Made by a program: the position numbers and the translations under genes. Positions 44,510 to 54,938 of a stretch of DNA of 64,000 nucleotides are shown here, in pieces. The notes below the pieces were generated by a model that saw nothing but the letters and a program-made list of their open reading frames with translations, made no database searches and was not told where the DNA came from. Source of the stretch: Symsagittifera roscoffensis (Eukaryota > Xenacoelomorpha > Acoela > Convolutidae); NCBI RefSeq assembly GCF_963678635.1, contig NC_087069.1:50239892-50303891 (forward strand), written 5' to 3'. Position 1 is the first letter of the stretch, and each line of letters begins with the position of its first letter.

Positions 44510-44821
44510 CGAAAACTCCTACTATTGATTTACCTTGATCCAAAAAACATAATATAAGACCTTGAATCTACAATCCACAAATAAAACTTCAATATTGATT
44601 TACCAATTATATAACGCGTGCAAAATTTTCACACAAAATCTATTAAATACCGTTTATCTTACCGTTCTCTAACCATCACAATGAAACCTTACCAATTCTA
44701 ATCCATTTTTAAGACATTGTAGACTCTGTAACCAAAACTAATTAATGGCATGGCAGAACGGAAATATATAACCTATCCTAACACATGGGATCTCCCCACT
44801 TATCCTCCAACATCGACTACT
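44510..44821 (-). repeat. Right terminal inverted repeat of copy B
   Basis: Its reverse complement begins AGTAGTCGATGTTGGAGG and follows the left TIR through ATTTCCG, GAGTCTACAAT, GTGATGGTTAGAGAACGGTA, GCGTTATATAATTGG and TGTTTTTTGGATCA. Confidence 0.85.
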
Positions 44822-44951
44822 TTTGCTGTTTTTGCGGCAGCTGATATTGTTTGGGTGATTTCAAGCATCTCTGATCAAAAGTTGATTTCATGTCCTTCAG
44901 CAACCTTTGACACTGTTTACAAAGATTTTTGTTTGTAAAATCCATATCTGC

Positions 44952-45015
44952 CTAGCAATGTTTAGTTTCACTTGTTTAGCCTAGCAATGTTTAGCCTAGC
45001 AATGTTTAGTTGATG
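44952..45015 (+). repeat. GCCTAGCAATGTTTAG minisatellite
   Basis: Three full 16-bp copies (44,952; 44,980; 44,996), with a short GTTTAG partial between them. Confidence 0.85.
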
Positions 45016-45331
45016 CCATTTCCATTACTTTTTCGAATAGTAGAAATGAGAAGTAGAAGGTCGTGCACTTCGATGTATAAATTTCATGGGGAGAAATACA
45101 AAAGTTCTCATTGTTTCATTAAATTGAGTATATGAGTTATGCATCCAATTATTTGCTGTCCAGAGGAGATCCTAAACAATTAAAGGTTAGATTTGGAGTA
45201 GTGTGGCACTGACGCACCATATACTACTATAGTTGCAACATATCCTGTATAGGCATTGAGTTTTGACGATATGGGACAATTTTGTTGTAGAGACTATGCT
45301 TCAATGAGTGAAAGGCCGATAAGGACATATG

Positions 45332-46675
45332 TCAACGCCTAGATGCAGTAGAAGTCCTTAAAAGGTTGGGGTAAAAAGCATTATGTTTAGTTTTGTTTTT
45401 ATGTGTGTTTCCAGCTATTTGACCTTCCAATTCGTTTTTGAAGATGACCAAAGTGCATTTTTCAGCATTGAGACCCATTAAATTACTATGAAACCAATTT
45501 CCGGTTGATGCGGTAGCCTTATCTGATTCTTTTTTGCTTGTAGCAATAATTTTGAACCTTGAATTTGTCAGCCTATCTGAAACAATTCTCAAAAAATAAT
45601 TTTTCTGTAGAACATTGATGTATATTACGAAGAAAAGTGGTCCCAATTGAGAACTTTGAGGGACGCCACTTGTTATATAACACATTATCGACTTCGCTTT
45701 GTTAGTTTGATTATACTGTTTTTGTAGAATTAAACATTGAACAATGAGTTCAATTGTTTTTCATCAAAACTAAATTTCTCCCTTTTGACCTGTAGGAGTT
45801 GAGATGGCACGCAATCAAACCTGTTTTGATGTTCATAATCACAGTACTGTTTTGGTAGTTTTTTTGTCACAGCTTGAGTAAATTTGATGTTATTTTGCAT
45901 GAACTTGAAAGATTGCTAAACGTTTCCAACGGAAACCATTTGAAAACTAGGAAGAAGAAGTCGAACTGTGTTTCCTTAAATTTTTTTGAGATGAAACCTA
46001 ATAATCATATCGGTATGTAACTTATTACTTCTAATTGTCACCAGGTTCGATGATTGGAATAACTTGTCCAGTCTTCAGAAGAGATTCTTTTATTTATCAA
46101 CGTTTGAAAACTTAGTTAGTGCAATTTTGAATTTTGATGTGTTTTTGCTAGATTTTTGTAATCTAGAATTCCCCAGTTATCTGACTCTGTTGTTTCTTTT
46201 GGTATCTATTTCGTTCATAATTTTCTTACTTAATCTACATTCAGCTAGAAGCGGTTATGTTAAGCGTTTTCGAAATGACTGCCTTCTGTTATTTGTTCTG
46301 TTTCTGTGAACACGCTATAGAAGAATTGATTAAAAGCGTGGCATTTCTCCTCCTTGGTTTATAGTTTTTTTTGGTCAAATTTCATTTTTGACGACACCCT
46401 TCGTGATCTTCTTTTGCTTCTGAGATAATTTTGCGTTGTGGTATGTCTACGTGGTGCAAAAAATTTTCATTATGAGCAGAAATTTCTGTTAGTTTTTCTA
46501 AATCTGTACTTCTTGACACATTTTTTGATTTTAAAAAATCTAAATTCGAACAATTGTTTCTTTGCGTTTTATCAGGCGCGTAGTTGGGGTGTGATATGGC
46601 TCTATGCTTTTGAACTCGAGGTATGTTTTCTTCCAGAAATTTCCGTAACCAAGCATACCACTGTTTGATTAGCAA
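45332..46675 (-). pseudogene. LINE (CR1/jockey-type) reverse transcriptase relic
   Basis: Leftward reading starts at 46,675-46,382 with WYAWLRKFLEENIPRVQKHR and SHPNYAPDKTQR, the segment between endonuclease and RT in many LINEs. Degraded frames follow, including QVIPIIEPGDN near 46,055 (RT motif 1 region). The frame 45,685-45,332 has SGVPQSSQLGPLFFVIYIN (RT motifs 3-4, SGVPQG...GPLLF) and later WFHSNLMGLNAEKCTLVIF (thumb region). The catalytic YxDD box that should fall between these is lost: the sequence passes from IYINVLQ to a nonmatching stretch. The 5' endonuclease and the 3' end are not recognised. Old and inactive. Confidence 0.8.
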
Positions 46676-46949
46676 GCCACAGTTGCATTTTTTCTTGTAT
46701 ATCTGATCGAAAAATGATTTCAGGTTCCAAAGAAAATCTTCCGAAGTTTTATGTCTAAAAGTCTAAATCATCCAAACAATGGTTTTTATCCGGTTGCTCT
46801 TTACATTCAGGCCTTCAAGTGTTTTTCTAAATCCAATTGCATCCTTTTTCTTAATGATAGTCATGTTCCTTGCGCATTGGCTCGAATTCTTTTGATCGCT
46901 TCAATTTTCTCTACAGGAGTGTTGTGCGATTGCTGATTGAAGTCATTAT

Positions 46950-48395
46950 GTCCAGAGAATTCTTATGTTTTTGTGACGGGTTTCAGTACAATGATTTCAG
47001 TAGGATGAGTGTTGCGTGATTGAACTCATAATATCTTTTGTGCCGGATTAAAACTTGCATGGTTATGCTGTAAGTAATAACCCTGATTTTTGTTTTATTT
47101 CGTTATTAAGAAATGATTTTTTCTACAAAGGATCTTGTCTTCGCATTTTCTCATGAATTTTAGCGATTTTGAAGTTGATATTTTTGTTTTTGGGGAAAGT
47201 TTGCTGATCTCCTGTTAATTTCAATTTTGTGATTTCAGCTAGGATTTATAAGAGGAAAAGTCAAAACTGGCGTTTTCGTTGACCGTTGGTGATTAATTTT
47301 TCTGTTGATATAGGCAATGTTATTAGCCAGATCTCTGGTTGTTTTCTTCTGCTGGCTGGAATCAAGGCTGCTTTTAGTCTAAAAGCCGTTTTTTTGTATT
47401 TATCTAATCAGCAAATATTTCTGAAGTAATCATTTTTTTCGATCTGTTTTCATTTCGAGGCGCATGGTGATAAACGACAAAAAAATATATTTTTCCTTGT
47501 TGCTTCTTTCAAACTTGGTTAGTTTTTTTAGCATACTGTTGCAATGAGAAACAAGATCTTCTGTCTAGGCAATAAGACTATTTCTTTTTTTGTGAATTTT
47601 GAAGTCTAATTTCAGTTTTCATTACTGTTCCATTGAAGTCACTGGTGCTGCAGAAACATGAAATTGTTATATTTGATCAAAAACCGTCCTGGTCAAAGAA
47701 AATTATTTGAGTTTTCTTGCTGTTTGGTTGTTATTCCACAGTTCCGAGTCAAGGAAACTCGAATGGACCTGTTTTAATTTTAGCAGTTGTTGTTTCATTT
47801 TTTGATCCCTTTTTGATCATTCTCACAAATGTGCTCTGGGGTCCATTTCTTTGGAGATTCTGTCAATAATTGCGTCTGTAGTGGCTGTCTGTAGGGTGAT
47901 ATTCAGATATGTTGCTTTGGAAGGCTCGTCTGCGCTGACCGTTGTGTTGTCTTAAGAATCCATTGATGAATGAATTTTTGTTGCAATGTTTTGTGTTTTC
48001 TCTGAATATAGACTATTACCTGACACCTGATGTAGATCATTTCGTAAGTTGGCGCAAAACAAATCGCCGGCGCTGCTTGATGTGTAGATACGGTTTTTTG
48101 TCACTTTAATTTGGTCAGACGAATATCCATTTAAAAATTGACTTCACTGCGCGTGGAAAAAAAACTGATTCAAAGTCGGTTGTTCATGAACAAAAAAAAA
48201 CAATCTTGTCCGACACTAGTTTGATTAGTTTTGAGTTGTCGATGATGTTGGATAAACCGATGTAGATCAAGTGGGCGCGCTTTCTGCAAACGATGGCAAA
48301 ATTGTTCTTGTTGCGGTTGTTGTCGATCTTGATGAACATACGAAAAATTTTCGTGTGTCGATGGTTGGTTAAAAATTTGAGGACAGCTAATGTTG
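46950..48395. repeat. Dispersed repeat R, copy 1
   Basis: It matches 61,861-64,000 in the same orientation over its full length: TCAGTAGGATGAGTGTTGCG start, CTGGCTG[GC]AATCAAGGCTGC middle, CACCTGATGTAGATCATTTC late, and GTTGCGGTTGTTGTCGATCT near the end. It lacks about 700 bp present in copy 2 after the last landmark. No open frame is shared convincingly between the copies on either strand. Confidence 0.8.
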
Positions 48396-48399
48396 TTCA

Positions 48400-48603
48400 T
48401 CATGATTTCCGATCGTCCGTACAGTCGTCGTAAGAATTGAATATCGTCGAAAAACAGTTACTTTTGCCAGTGATCCTATAGAATGCTTGAGCCGTTTTCA
48501 CTATTGTCAGTGTCTTTAGATGAGTCAATTTCTCGGCTTCTGAGATTGTCTGGTTGTAAACCGCTGCATGAAACACATGAAGCAGTCCCGGGATGACCTC
48601 CAT
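48400..48603 (-). pseudogene. BEL/Pao-like gag fragment (DUF1759-type)
   Basis: The 67-codon minus frame contains HVFHAAVYNQTISEAEKLTH then LKTL, and later SNCFSTIFNSY. The F-x-A-A-V-x-x-Q-x-I-S-x-x-E-K-L pattern is typical of the DUF1759 gag region of BEL/Pao retrotransposons. Upstream it is cut at about 48,603 by a tract of CATACAATTT-type repeats. Downstream on the minus strand the sequence runs into repeat R, so R may be internal sequence of this retroelement. Copy 2 of R ends at the window edge just before the equivalent of this gag. The assignment is by pattern only. Confidence 0.45.
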
Positions 48604-48995
48604 AGACGGAAAATGCTAATCATACACAATTTCATACATTTAGTCTATGGGAAAATGCGAATCATAGAATTTTCATACATTTTTGCAAAATGAGTTTAAT
48701 CGAATTTCAAAGGTATTTTATTGTTGTTTTGGTATCGAAATTGGTATCTCTTCATAAAAAAAAGGAAAAAAATCATATGAAAAAAATGCGAATCATACAA
48801 TTTCCATTTATGGAAATTGTATGATAAGCGTTTTTAAAAAAAATTTTTTTAAAAAAACGCTTTGAACAATCAATTCGACTGTTGGTTAAGCATTTAAGCG
48901 TTTTTTGGGCTGCTACAACTGAAAACTTTGACTTTTTTATCCATATATGAAAATTGCATGACTAGCGTTTTTTTAGAAAAAAAAACAAATTTGAA
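48604..48995. repeat. Cluster of ATCATACAATTTCCAT-type inverted units
   Basis: Units of the form AATGC(G/T)AATCATA(C/G)AATTT, with (A/C)CATA nearby, occur at 48,611, 48,653 and 48,786. The last is followed at once by its inverse (ATGGAAATTGTATGATAAGCG, 48,813-48,833), giving a near-perfect palindrome about 45 bp long. Another inverse unit lies at 48,943-48,970. The same family occurs at 58,415-58,650. Confidence 0.75.
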
Positions 48996-50870
48996 AAAAA
49001 AAGAATCAAAAATTCCAGATCGTAGATAGGTAAATCAGCACATCAATTTTTTGAACTTGATGTGAAATGTTTGCAATGACTCGTTTGTTCAAAATAGACT
49101 TTGTCAGGAATCAAAATTTTCAGAAAAAACACGGGTGTTTTTCCGAGAATCAATGACAAATCATGATAGGTTCTACTTCTAGAAGGCGTTCTTGGTTTTA
49201 TTTTAGCAAGGATTGAAAGACAATACGGGTTGTTTGCGACCATTTTAATTAAAGAGTAGTGTTGTCTCTGGATGTATTCTAAATTTTTTTCAGGAAAAAT
49301 CTTGTATCACGAATATTCATTAGGATGGTTCGGGGAACATTCTTTTTGAACCATTCTGGGACGTGATTCAAACCAGCTCAAAAATTAAGAACCTGTCCCT
49401 ATAGAGAAAAAACTGAGCCGGAAACTCTCAGGTTGAGTCTGTTTTCTAATGAGTAGGTCTTAAAGGGGTTGCTCGCTCGCTTTACCTGCTAGAAAGTAGC
49501 CTAAATTTTTATTCAAACACCAAAAAGCAAGTTTTTATACAAAAAAGACATAATTTCGAAGCTTCAAAGAACACTTGGGTGACAACAATTTTTAAAAGAA
49601 CATTTAAAAATAACCTAAAAAAAACAGAAGTATTTTTTCCTTTTTTTTGTTTTTTGTTCAATTTTTGAGGAAAAACTGTTATGTTTTTTGTCCTAACTGT
49701 GATATAATTTTTCTAGAGGAACCTATAGGGCAATTTAACTAACACTAGGTCGTTTATATGACTTTCAATGCTTCTGCTAGTTGCTCTTTTTCTTGAAAAA
49801 AAAACTTTTTTTTTTTTCTATTGATTTTTTCTGTTTTTTAAGTTTTTTCTCCTGGTCATTTTTTCCCAATTCTGAAACAAAAAAAGTAAAAATTTTGATC
49901 GAAATCAGTCTTTTTTTCGAAATTTTTGATAAAAAGCTGATTAAAGAAATTAATTTAAAAAATCCTTTCTAATATCGTTGAAACGCATATTTTCTGTGTT
50001 TTTTAATTTTTTCAGAGTTTGGCGACAAATCAAAAATAAACAGCCAACTTTGGATTGCAAGTTTTTTTTTTTTCATTTTTGGCGTAGAAAAGAGAATTGT
50101 CATTTTGGTAGAAAGTTCAATTTTGGTGAAATCTAGAAATAATTGATTTTTTAAAATCAACTTCATTTCAAATTAAGCTCAAATTATTTCAAATGATGGA
50201 CACATTTTGAAATAAAAAATCGTAAACCAGCTCCTGTTTGTCGGTAAAAAACACTCATTAATCATTATTTTGTATAGCCATGAAAAAGTCGAGCCTTATA
50301 ACTTGGTTTTCGCATATGATCTGACCAAATGTGCTGTTCTCGACGTTTTTTTCGCGGCTCTTTTCGAAATTCAACATGCATTAAATTATAATATATTTAT
50401 TGACAAATCCGGTTTTGTCTCTGCTTTCCTCGTGTAAAGCTCGGCTATAACTGCGTCAATACTTTCATTCCATTTGGTCATTTATTCGTCGACTACGGTT
50501 GATACCTGCACTAACTGTGATTGAAATAGAGAACGTAGAAAGCGCACAGCCGAAAATTTAGAGTCAATGATATCTGTTTTTCCAGTACAACGCTTCGATT
50601 ACGCCAACTGTCGTTCTCGAACTGCGGGTTGGTTTGGCTTTTCTGAAGATACTCACTAAGCTTTATGACAACCTTACAAGAAAAGCTGCGGGTTTCAATT
50701 TATTGCTTAAGGCATTGCACCGCGCATTGAATTGGTTCCAGCAGTGATGACAAGTTAATGGGTGATGGCTAATAACAGTTTTTTCCCTGGGCGAGGAACT
50801 TCGTTAAAAATTTTGGCCGGACAATAGCAGCAGTTTTGTTGGAGCTAACAGGAATAGTTTTATGAGAAAT
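48996..50870. other. Stretch without supportable genes
   Basis: It is strongly AT-rich with poly-T/poly-A runs near 49,620-50,080. ORFs at 49,043-49,243, 49,781-49,972 and 49,969-50,166 are compositional. Confidence 0.4.
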
Positions 50871-50877
50871 GTAAAAT

Positions 50878-50925
50878 GTTAATACAAACGTTTTCGCACA
50901 TTTTGTGCATCATCAGGATTAAATT
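50878..50925 (-). ncRNA. Hammerhead-ribozyme-like motif downstream of the Penelope-type ORF
   Basis: On the minus strand: CTGATGA (50,916-50,910), a 4-bp stem GCAC/GTGC with loop AAAAT, then GAAA (50,895-50,892), a possible 2-bp stem III (AC/GT) and a GTA cleavage-type triplet near 50,885. Stem I would be only TTAA/TTAA with a 2-nt bulge, so folding is weak. Penelope-like elements are known to carry such minimal hammerheads in their terminal repeats, and the GIY-YIG ORF ends 290 bp upstream on the same strand. Confidence 0.4.
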
Positions 50926-51206
50926 TTTTTACAATATTTACAAAACGACAAAAGATATGGGAAACATGTCTAAAAATGCTCTGAAACTTTCTGACCAACA
51001 AATTTAAACAAATGTAATTACGTAAAAAATAACGTAATCCTTACTAACATTTTAATGTAAATTTCTGTGAATTTTTAGTTTTTTTTTGTTCGTTCATGAC
51101 TATAAAGTTTCGACTTGGGATTATTTTTGATTCTGAAATGTCAGTTTTTGAGTTTTTAGCCATGTTATACATAAAAATATAATTTTTAACTAATCATCTA
51201 AAATAA

Positions 51207-51536
51207 TTAGCTCCTTATTTCATCGCGTGTGTTGATCCTCGGCCTCTCCCTCAAAATATACAAAGCCTGTAGTGTTAGTAGCTTATGATTGTTGGCTGTT
51301 TGGTCTATAATCTCTGACTTCAACTTAGCAGTACCATCTACCTCCTTATTGAATTCTAACAAGTCTTGCCCTACGGGGGAGTCACCTTTGCGGTGTTCAT
51401 CGACCCTCGCGGCTAAATGTCGGACTGCCTGGCCGACATAGGTGGAGTTACACCCACTACATGTAAGCTTAAACACCCCTTTGTATCTCAGATCACGTGC
51501 AAAGGAAGTTTTGAGGGATGGCAAGCATACTTTCAA
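51207..51536 (-). pseudogene. Penelope-like element GIY-YIG endonuclease fragment
   Basis: The 109-codon minus frame reads YKGVFKLTCSGCNSTYVGQA then VRHLAARVDEHRKGDSPVG. This fits the GIY-YIG fold used by Penelope-like retroelements: a degenerate first strand (GVF), the C-x2-C insert typical of these elements, YVGQ as the second (YIG-like) strand, then the catalytic Arg and an EH motif, and an acidic residue further on (VDGTAKLKSEIID region). The ORF has a TTG first codon and lacks the reverse transcriptase that should precede it (expected at higher coordinates on this strand), so it is a 5'-truncated copy, as is common for such insertions. The C-terminal region runs on to a stop at 51,207. 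Confidence 0.75.
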
Positions 51537-52030
51537 TTTTCAGAATGGATGGCAAGATTATTTTTTTGCATTGACGATTGATATGCAGGAGCTTTCTTGT
51601 CGCTCATATCATACTCCAAGATTTCAGGCGGATGTATAATTCATCCAGAGCACCTCGTTAAGGTGAACATCACAGCGAATGAAGAGCAGTTGTCGTTCAT
51701 GTTCTAAGCAGTCTTAGTTCTAAGGAAAAAATGGCTCACAATAATTTGAATTTCACCATGTGTTAAGTTCAAAGTTTTTCTTTCCGTTTTTAGGTTCATG
51801 CTGCAATTTTCTCACTGAAAAGGTTAAGTAGATTGTCGTTTTTTTTACAAACGCATTTTGGCAGCAATTTGACAGTCTTAGCAGCATTTTTTGGTAATCA
51901 TTTCTAAAATAGATTTTTAAGATTTTTTTTCCGACATCTAAACTTTTTTAAATTTTTTTTTCAAAAAGGTGCAACTAGTTTTACGAATTGCCTTCCATCA
52001 ATTTTCTAGCTGATTGAGCCTAATTCTATT
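51537..52030. other. Stretch without supportable genes
   Basis: No reverse transcriptase motif is found upstream (minus) of the GIY-YIG frame. AT-rich. Confidence 0.45.
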
Positions 52031-52033
52031 CCG

Positions 52034-52093
52034 CAGTGAATTTGCTCCGATGATGCCTGTTTAGATAATAATATCACACCTTGTGATTTTCCC
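52034..52093 (+). repeat. Repeat S, copy 1 (short)
   Basis: TTTGCTCCGATGATG, then AGATAATAATATCACACC and TTGTGATT, shared with copies at 52,234 and 54,075. Confidence 0.75.
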
Positions 52094-52233
52094 AACATAA
52101 TTTTTCAGAATTTTCTCCCGGCTTTTCTTTTTTTTTCAATCATCTTTTATAGTGACGTAACCTTTTTTGCTATTTGCCAACTACTTATTTACTGATTGGT
52201 TGACAGTAATTCTAACTCGCAGTTTTTACTGAT

Positions 52234-52395
52234 TTTGCTCCAATGATGCCTTATATAGATAATAATATCACACCCTGTGATTGCTTCGTAGTCATAGTTT
52301 AAGGGTGCCACGACCTGGGGGTTGACTTCTACCTTCATGTTGCCTACTTCCTAGATTGCTGAAAAAATCACGCCTCTAAGGTTTTTAACATGCTT
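52234..52395 (+). repeat. Repeat S, copy 2
   Basis: TTTGCTCCAATGATG start, ATCACACCCTGTGATTGCTT, CATAGTTTAAGG, GACCTG, CTACTTCCTAGATT, then CTCTAAGGTTTTT end. Confidence 0.8.
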
Positions 52396-53127
52396 CAGTA
52401 CGTCTTTCTGTTGCCTATGTTTAATCATAAGAGTCGTTAGAAGTGGTTTTCTCGAGGGGTAGGGGCGGATTTTCTAGACTGTTATAATTTTTGAGTACCG
52501 TCATATCCAATCCTTCGATTTTTCCTACAGCCCGAACTGAGCCCCGCTCCTTGATTGAATAATTAGCCTCGCACAATCCTTCTTATTTTCAGTTTCCCAT
52601 ATTCAGTTTTCCATTTTCAGGTGTTTTTTGTTCCGACTTTTGTAACGAAAGTAACGGAATATTTGTCCTCGGCGTGGGTTTTTTTTCTTCAGACAAATTT
52701 CGACTTTTTAACTAGCCATTTTTGACCGCTCTAATAAACCTACACTTGCTTCAACTGAGTGTTTCTCAGTCCGAATAGAGGAGAAGAAAGCGCCCGTGGC
52801 TTAAAAGATAATTCAGCTGTGATCATTTTTTGTGAAGTAATGGGGGTATAAAGATTGCTAGTTTGACCAAGTTGGGATATTTAATGCGCGATTTTTTTTG
52901 CGCTATTAACGCGTAAGCGAGATTTAGTCCGTCTGATAAATTATTCCAAATTGGTTCAAGGAAGCCTATATGCATTAATTGATTTGTTAGTAGGAGCAAA
53001 ACCTATTTTTTTTTCACTTTATATTACGTGTGGGGGGATGTAAAGTTTTTTATTCCGTTACATTTAAACTGTTCAGGTTATTAGCGCTCCATAGATCTTA
53101 AAAGGCACTGGTAACCTTCAGGGCTTC
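52396..53127. other. Stretch without supportable genes
   Basis: No feature recognised. Confidence 0.4.
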
Positions 53128-53280
53128 GCCCTGATACGAGCAGTCTTGTCCTCTCTTGTGTTCGATGTTTCATTTATTTTCGCTACCAAGTGCTTCCAAG
53201 TTGTCGTAATGAGTTCTCTGACAAGCACTAGATAGCGCGATTTGTATTTTTACTGGTTTTCCTCCTGCTCGTATCAGGGC
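53128..53280. mobile_element. 153-bp element with perfect 16-bp inverted ends (MITE-like)
   Basis: GCCCTGATACGAGCAG at 53,128-53,143 is exactly inverted at 53,265-53,280. The interior has no ORF. No clear target duplication. The right end touches the 14-3-3 fragment. Confidence 0.5.
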
Positions 53281-53641
53281 CTCATTTTTTTCTGCTCGGT
53301 CTCAGAGTTGGAAACGAGGAACTTATCAAGCAAGCCAAGAACTTCGTTGCAGAGATCCTCCAACTGACCCTCAATTTTTTCTCGGTATTCCTTGGCTAAG
53401 TCCGTTTTTTTTTCTGATCAGCGGCGTGCTTTTGTTCAATGCTGCTGATAAACCCCCATGACGCCCTTCGAGAACCCACAACATTCTTGTAAGCAACTGG
53501 CAAAAGATTCCTCTCGTCAGTAGAAAGAAGCTCATTCTCACCTAGCAGCTCAGTCACCTTCTTCATAGATTCTGCCATGTCATCGTACCTCTCGGCCTGC
53601 TCGGCGATCTTCGCTTTCTTGACAAGTTCTTCGCGAGACAT
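53281..53641 (-). pseudogene. 14-3-3 protein, N-terminal fragment
   Basis: ATG at 53,641 opens a frame reading [20 protein letters not shown], then [20 protein letters not shown] and [15 protein letters not shown]. These are the unmistakable helices 1-4 of the 14-3-3 phosphoserine-adaptor family (about 245-260 residues). In a poly-A tract near 53,405 the frame breaks; the next frame continues [20 protein letters not shown] and LLDKFLVSNSETEQKK. It then ends at the 153-bp inverted-repeat element, before the SKVFYLKMKGDY-type region. No intron interrupts about 118 codons. It is either a truncated retrocopy or a first exon with an indel. An ERNLLP change replaces the usual Ser. Pseudogene is favoured. 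Confidence 0.85.
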
Positions 53642-54074
53642 AATGAGAATGTTAAGATGTTACGAACGAGCAAAGATTGTATTTATTAAATTTATCACAA
53701 CAAATAGGCTAAATGCTTGTATGGGTGCCTGCTGAGCCAGATTTAAATAACACATAGTTTGTTTTCAGGTCTGGTTTGATAGATTGATCTGTTATATTCA
53801 ATCTGTTTCCTAACAACTCTCGCCTATCCAATTATATTCTCTATTTTGATTCAGAATTACATTATACATTCGTTTCTTGCCAAAGTATAGCCTTGTATCG
53901 ATGTCTCAAATTAATAATACTGAAAATATGTTAAAGATTTTGCCCCCCAAAGTTTCCCAATTGCATTCTGACTCCATTACTATTATTGAGCCATTAGTCA
54001 ATTTCAAAATACTGAAAAAGTCTGATAATCAACTACCATCAGGAAAGCTACCTTCAAGGGTGAGTTTTGCGGAG
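53642..54074. other. Stretch between the 14-3-3 fragment and repeat S copy 3
   Basis: One 66-codon plus ORF at 53,877-54,077 (non-coding-like). Nothing else recognised. Confidence 0.35.
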
Positions 54075-54248
54075 TAATTTGCTCCGATGATGTCTTTTAT
54101 AGATAATAATATCCCACCCTGTGATTGCTTCTGAGTCATAGTTCAGGGGGCCCCGACCTGTAGTTTGACTTTTCCCTGCAGGTTGACTACTTCCTAGATT
54201 TTCTCAGAATCAATAGCGCCGCTAAGGTTTTTTTTACATTGCTTTATT
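54075..54248 (+). repeat. Repeat S, copy 3
   Basis: Closely matches copy 2 through GATTGCTTC, AGTCATAGTT, CCGACCTG, CTACTTCCTAGATT and GCTAAGGTTTTT. Confidence 0.8.
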
Positions 54249-54300
54249 ATGATACGTTTCGACTATTCAGTTTAAAATAATGCTACTGTTTAAAATAGTT

Positions 54301-54389
54301 TGTATGTATGTAAGTTTGCATGTTTGTTTATATGTATGTTTGTATGTATGTTTGTATGTATGTCTGTATGTATGTTTGTATGTATGTTT
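54301..54389 (+). repeat. TGTATGTATGTT microsatellite
   Basis: About seven 12-bp units with point changes. A 13-bp poly-G run follows at about 54,518. Confidence 0.95.
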
Positions 54390-54787
54390 CTCTTCTCTTC
54401 TTCTTCAAACAATGTTCAACCAATTCCGAAAAAATTGTATTGGTTTTAGAAATTGAAGCCAATAATTAAAAAGTCAAAGGAAACCAGGAAACTAGGCAAA
54501 CTCCCACTTTCAGTAAGGGGGGGGGGGGTTACTTGGGCAGCATTATGGGGGGTGGGTAATTGGGCATTGGGCAACATAAGGGGGGAGGAATACGAAAGAT
54601 GATAATGAATTTTATCAATATTTGAAAAAATTAAAATTAAAATTTAAAACATTTTTGTTTTTTTTTTTCAATTGTGAACTTATTTGTAAAACTAAAAAAT
54701 TTCTTGCTGACAGTACCATATATATAAAATTTGTGAAACGCGAGTTCCTGAGCGAATTTGTAACTTTTGAGGTGACCATGGTATTCA

Positions 54788-54938
54788 TGTTGGAGTTCAC
54801 CTGGCTGCATACATGGAACTTCAAGTCAGCCATACTATTCATTGTTCATCAAAAATCACACCTACCAGTCCATGAAAAATGAAGGATTGGTATGACTTGA
54901 AGTTCTATCAGTGCAGCCAGGTGACCTCTGGTATGAGT
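54788..54938. repeat. Inverted repeat (hairpin) of about 45-50 bp arms
   Basis: The left arm (TTCACCTGGCTGCATACATG, then AACTTCAAGTCA) is inverted in the right arm (TGACTTGAAGTTC, then GTGCAGCCAGGTGACC). The spacer is about 50 bp and holds no ORF of note. Confidence 0.75.

Larger units (their letters stand above)
33614..44821. mobile_element. Maverick/Polinton relic, copy B (TIR-bounded, about 11.2 kb)
   Basis: It is bounded by inverted repeats at 33,614-33,960 and 44,510-44,821; both outer ends read AGTAG. The internal order is: leftward polymerase start; accessory V, X, W; conserved block; duplicated unit; ATPase; short basic ORF; fused integrase remnant; major-capsid-type piece; minor-capsid-type gene; membrane protein; adenain-like protease. 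Full Mavericks are usually 15-20 kb. The shortfall is explained by loss of most of the polymerase and by deletions in the integrase and capsid genes. No matching 6-bp target duplication is visible (GCTAGA left, TTTGCT right), so the precise ends or the flanks have changed. Confidence 0.85.

Noticed and set aside
33608-44827. 6-bp target site duplication for copy B
   Set aside because: GCTAGA on the left and TTTGCT on the right do not match; shifting the ends by a few bases gives at best three matching bases.
49781-50166. Phe/Lys-rich ORFs on both strands
   Set aside because: Composition follows poly-T/poly-A runs; no conserved motif or second copy.
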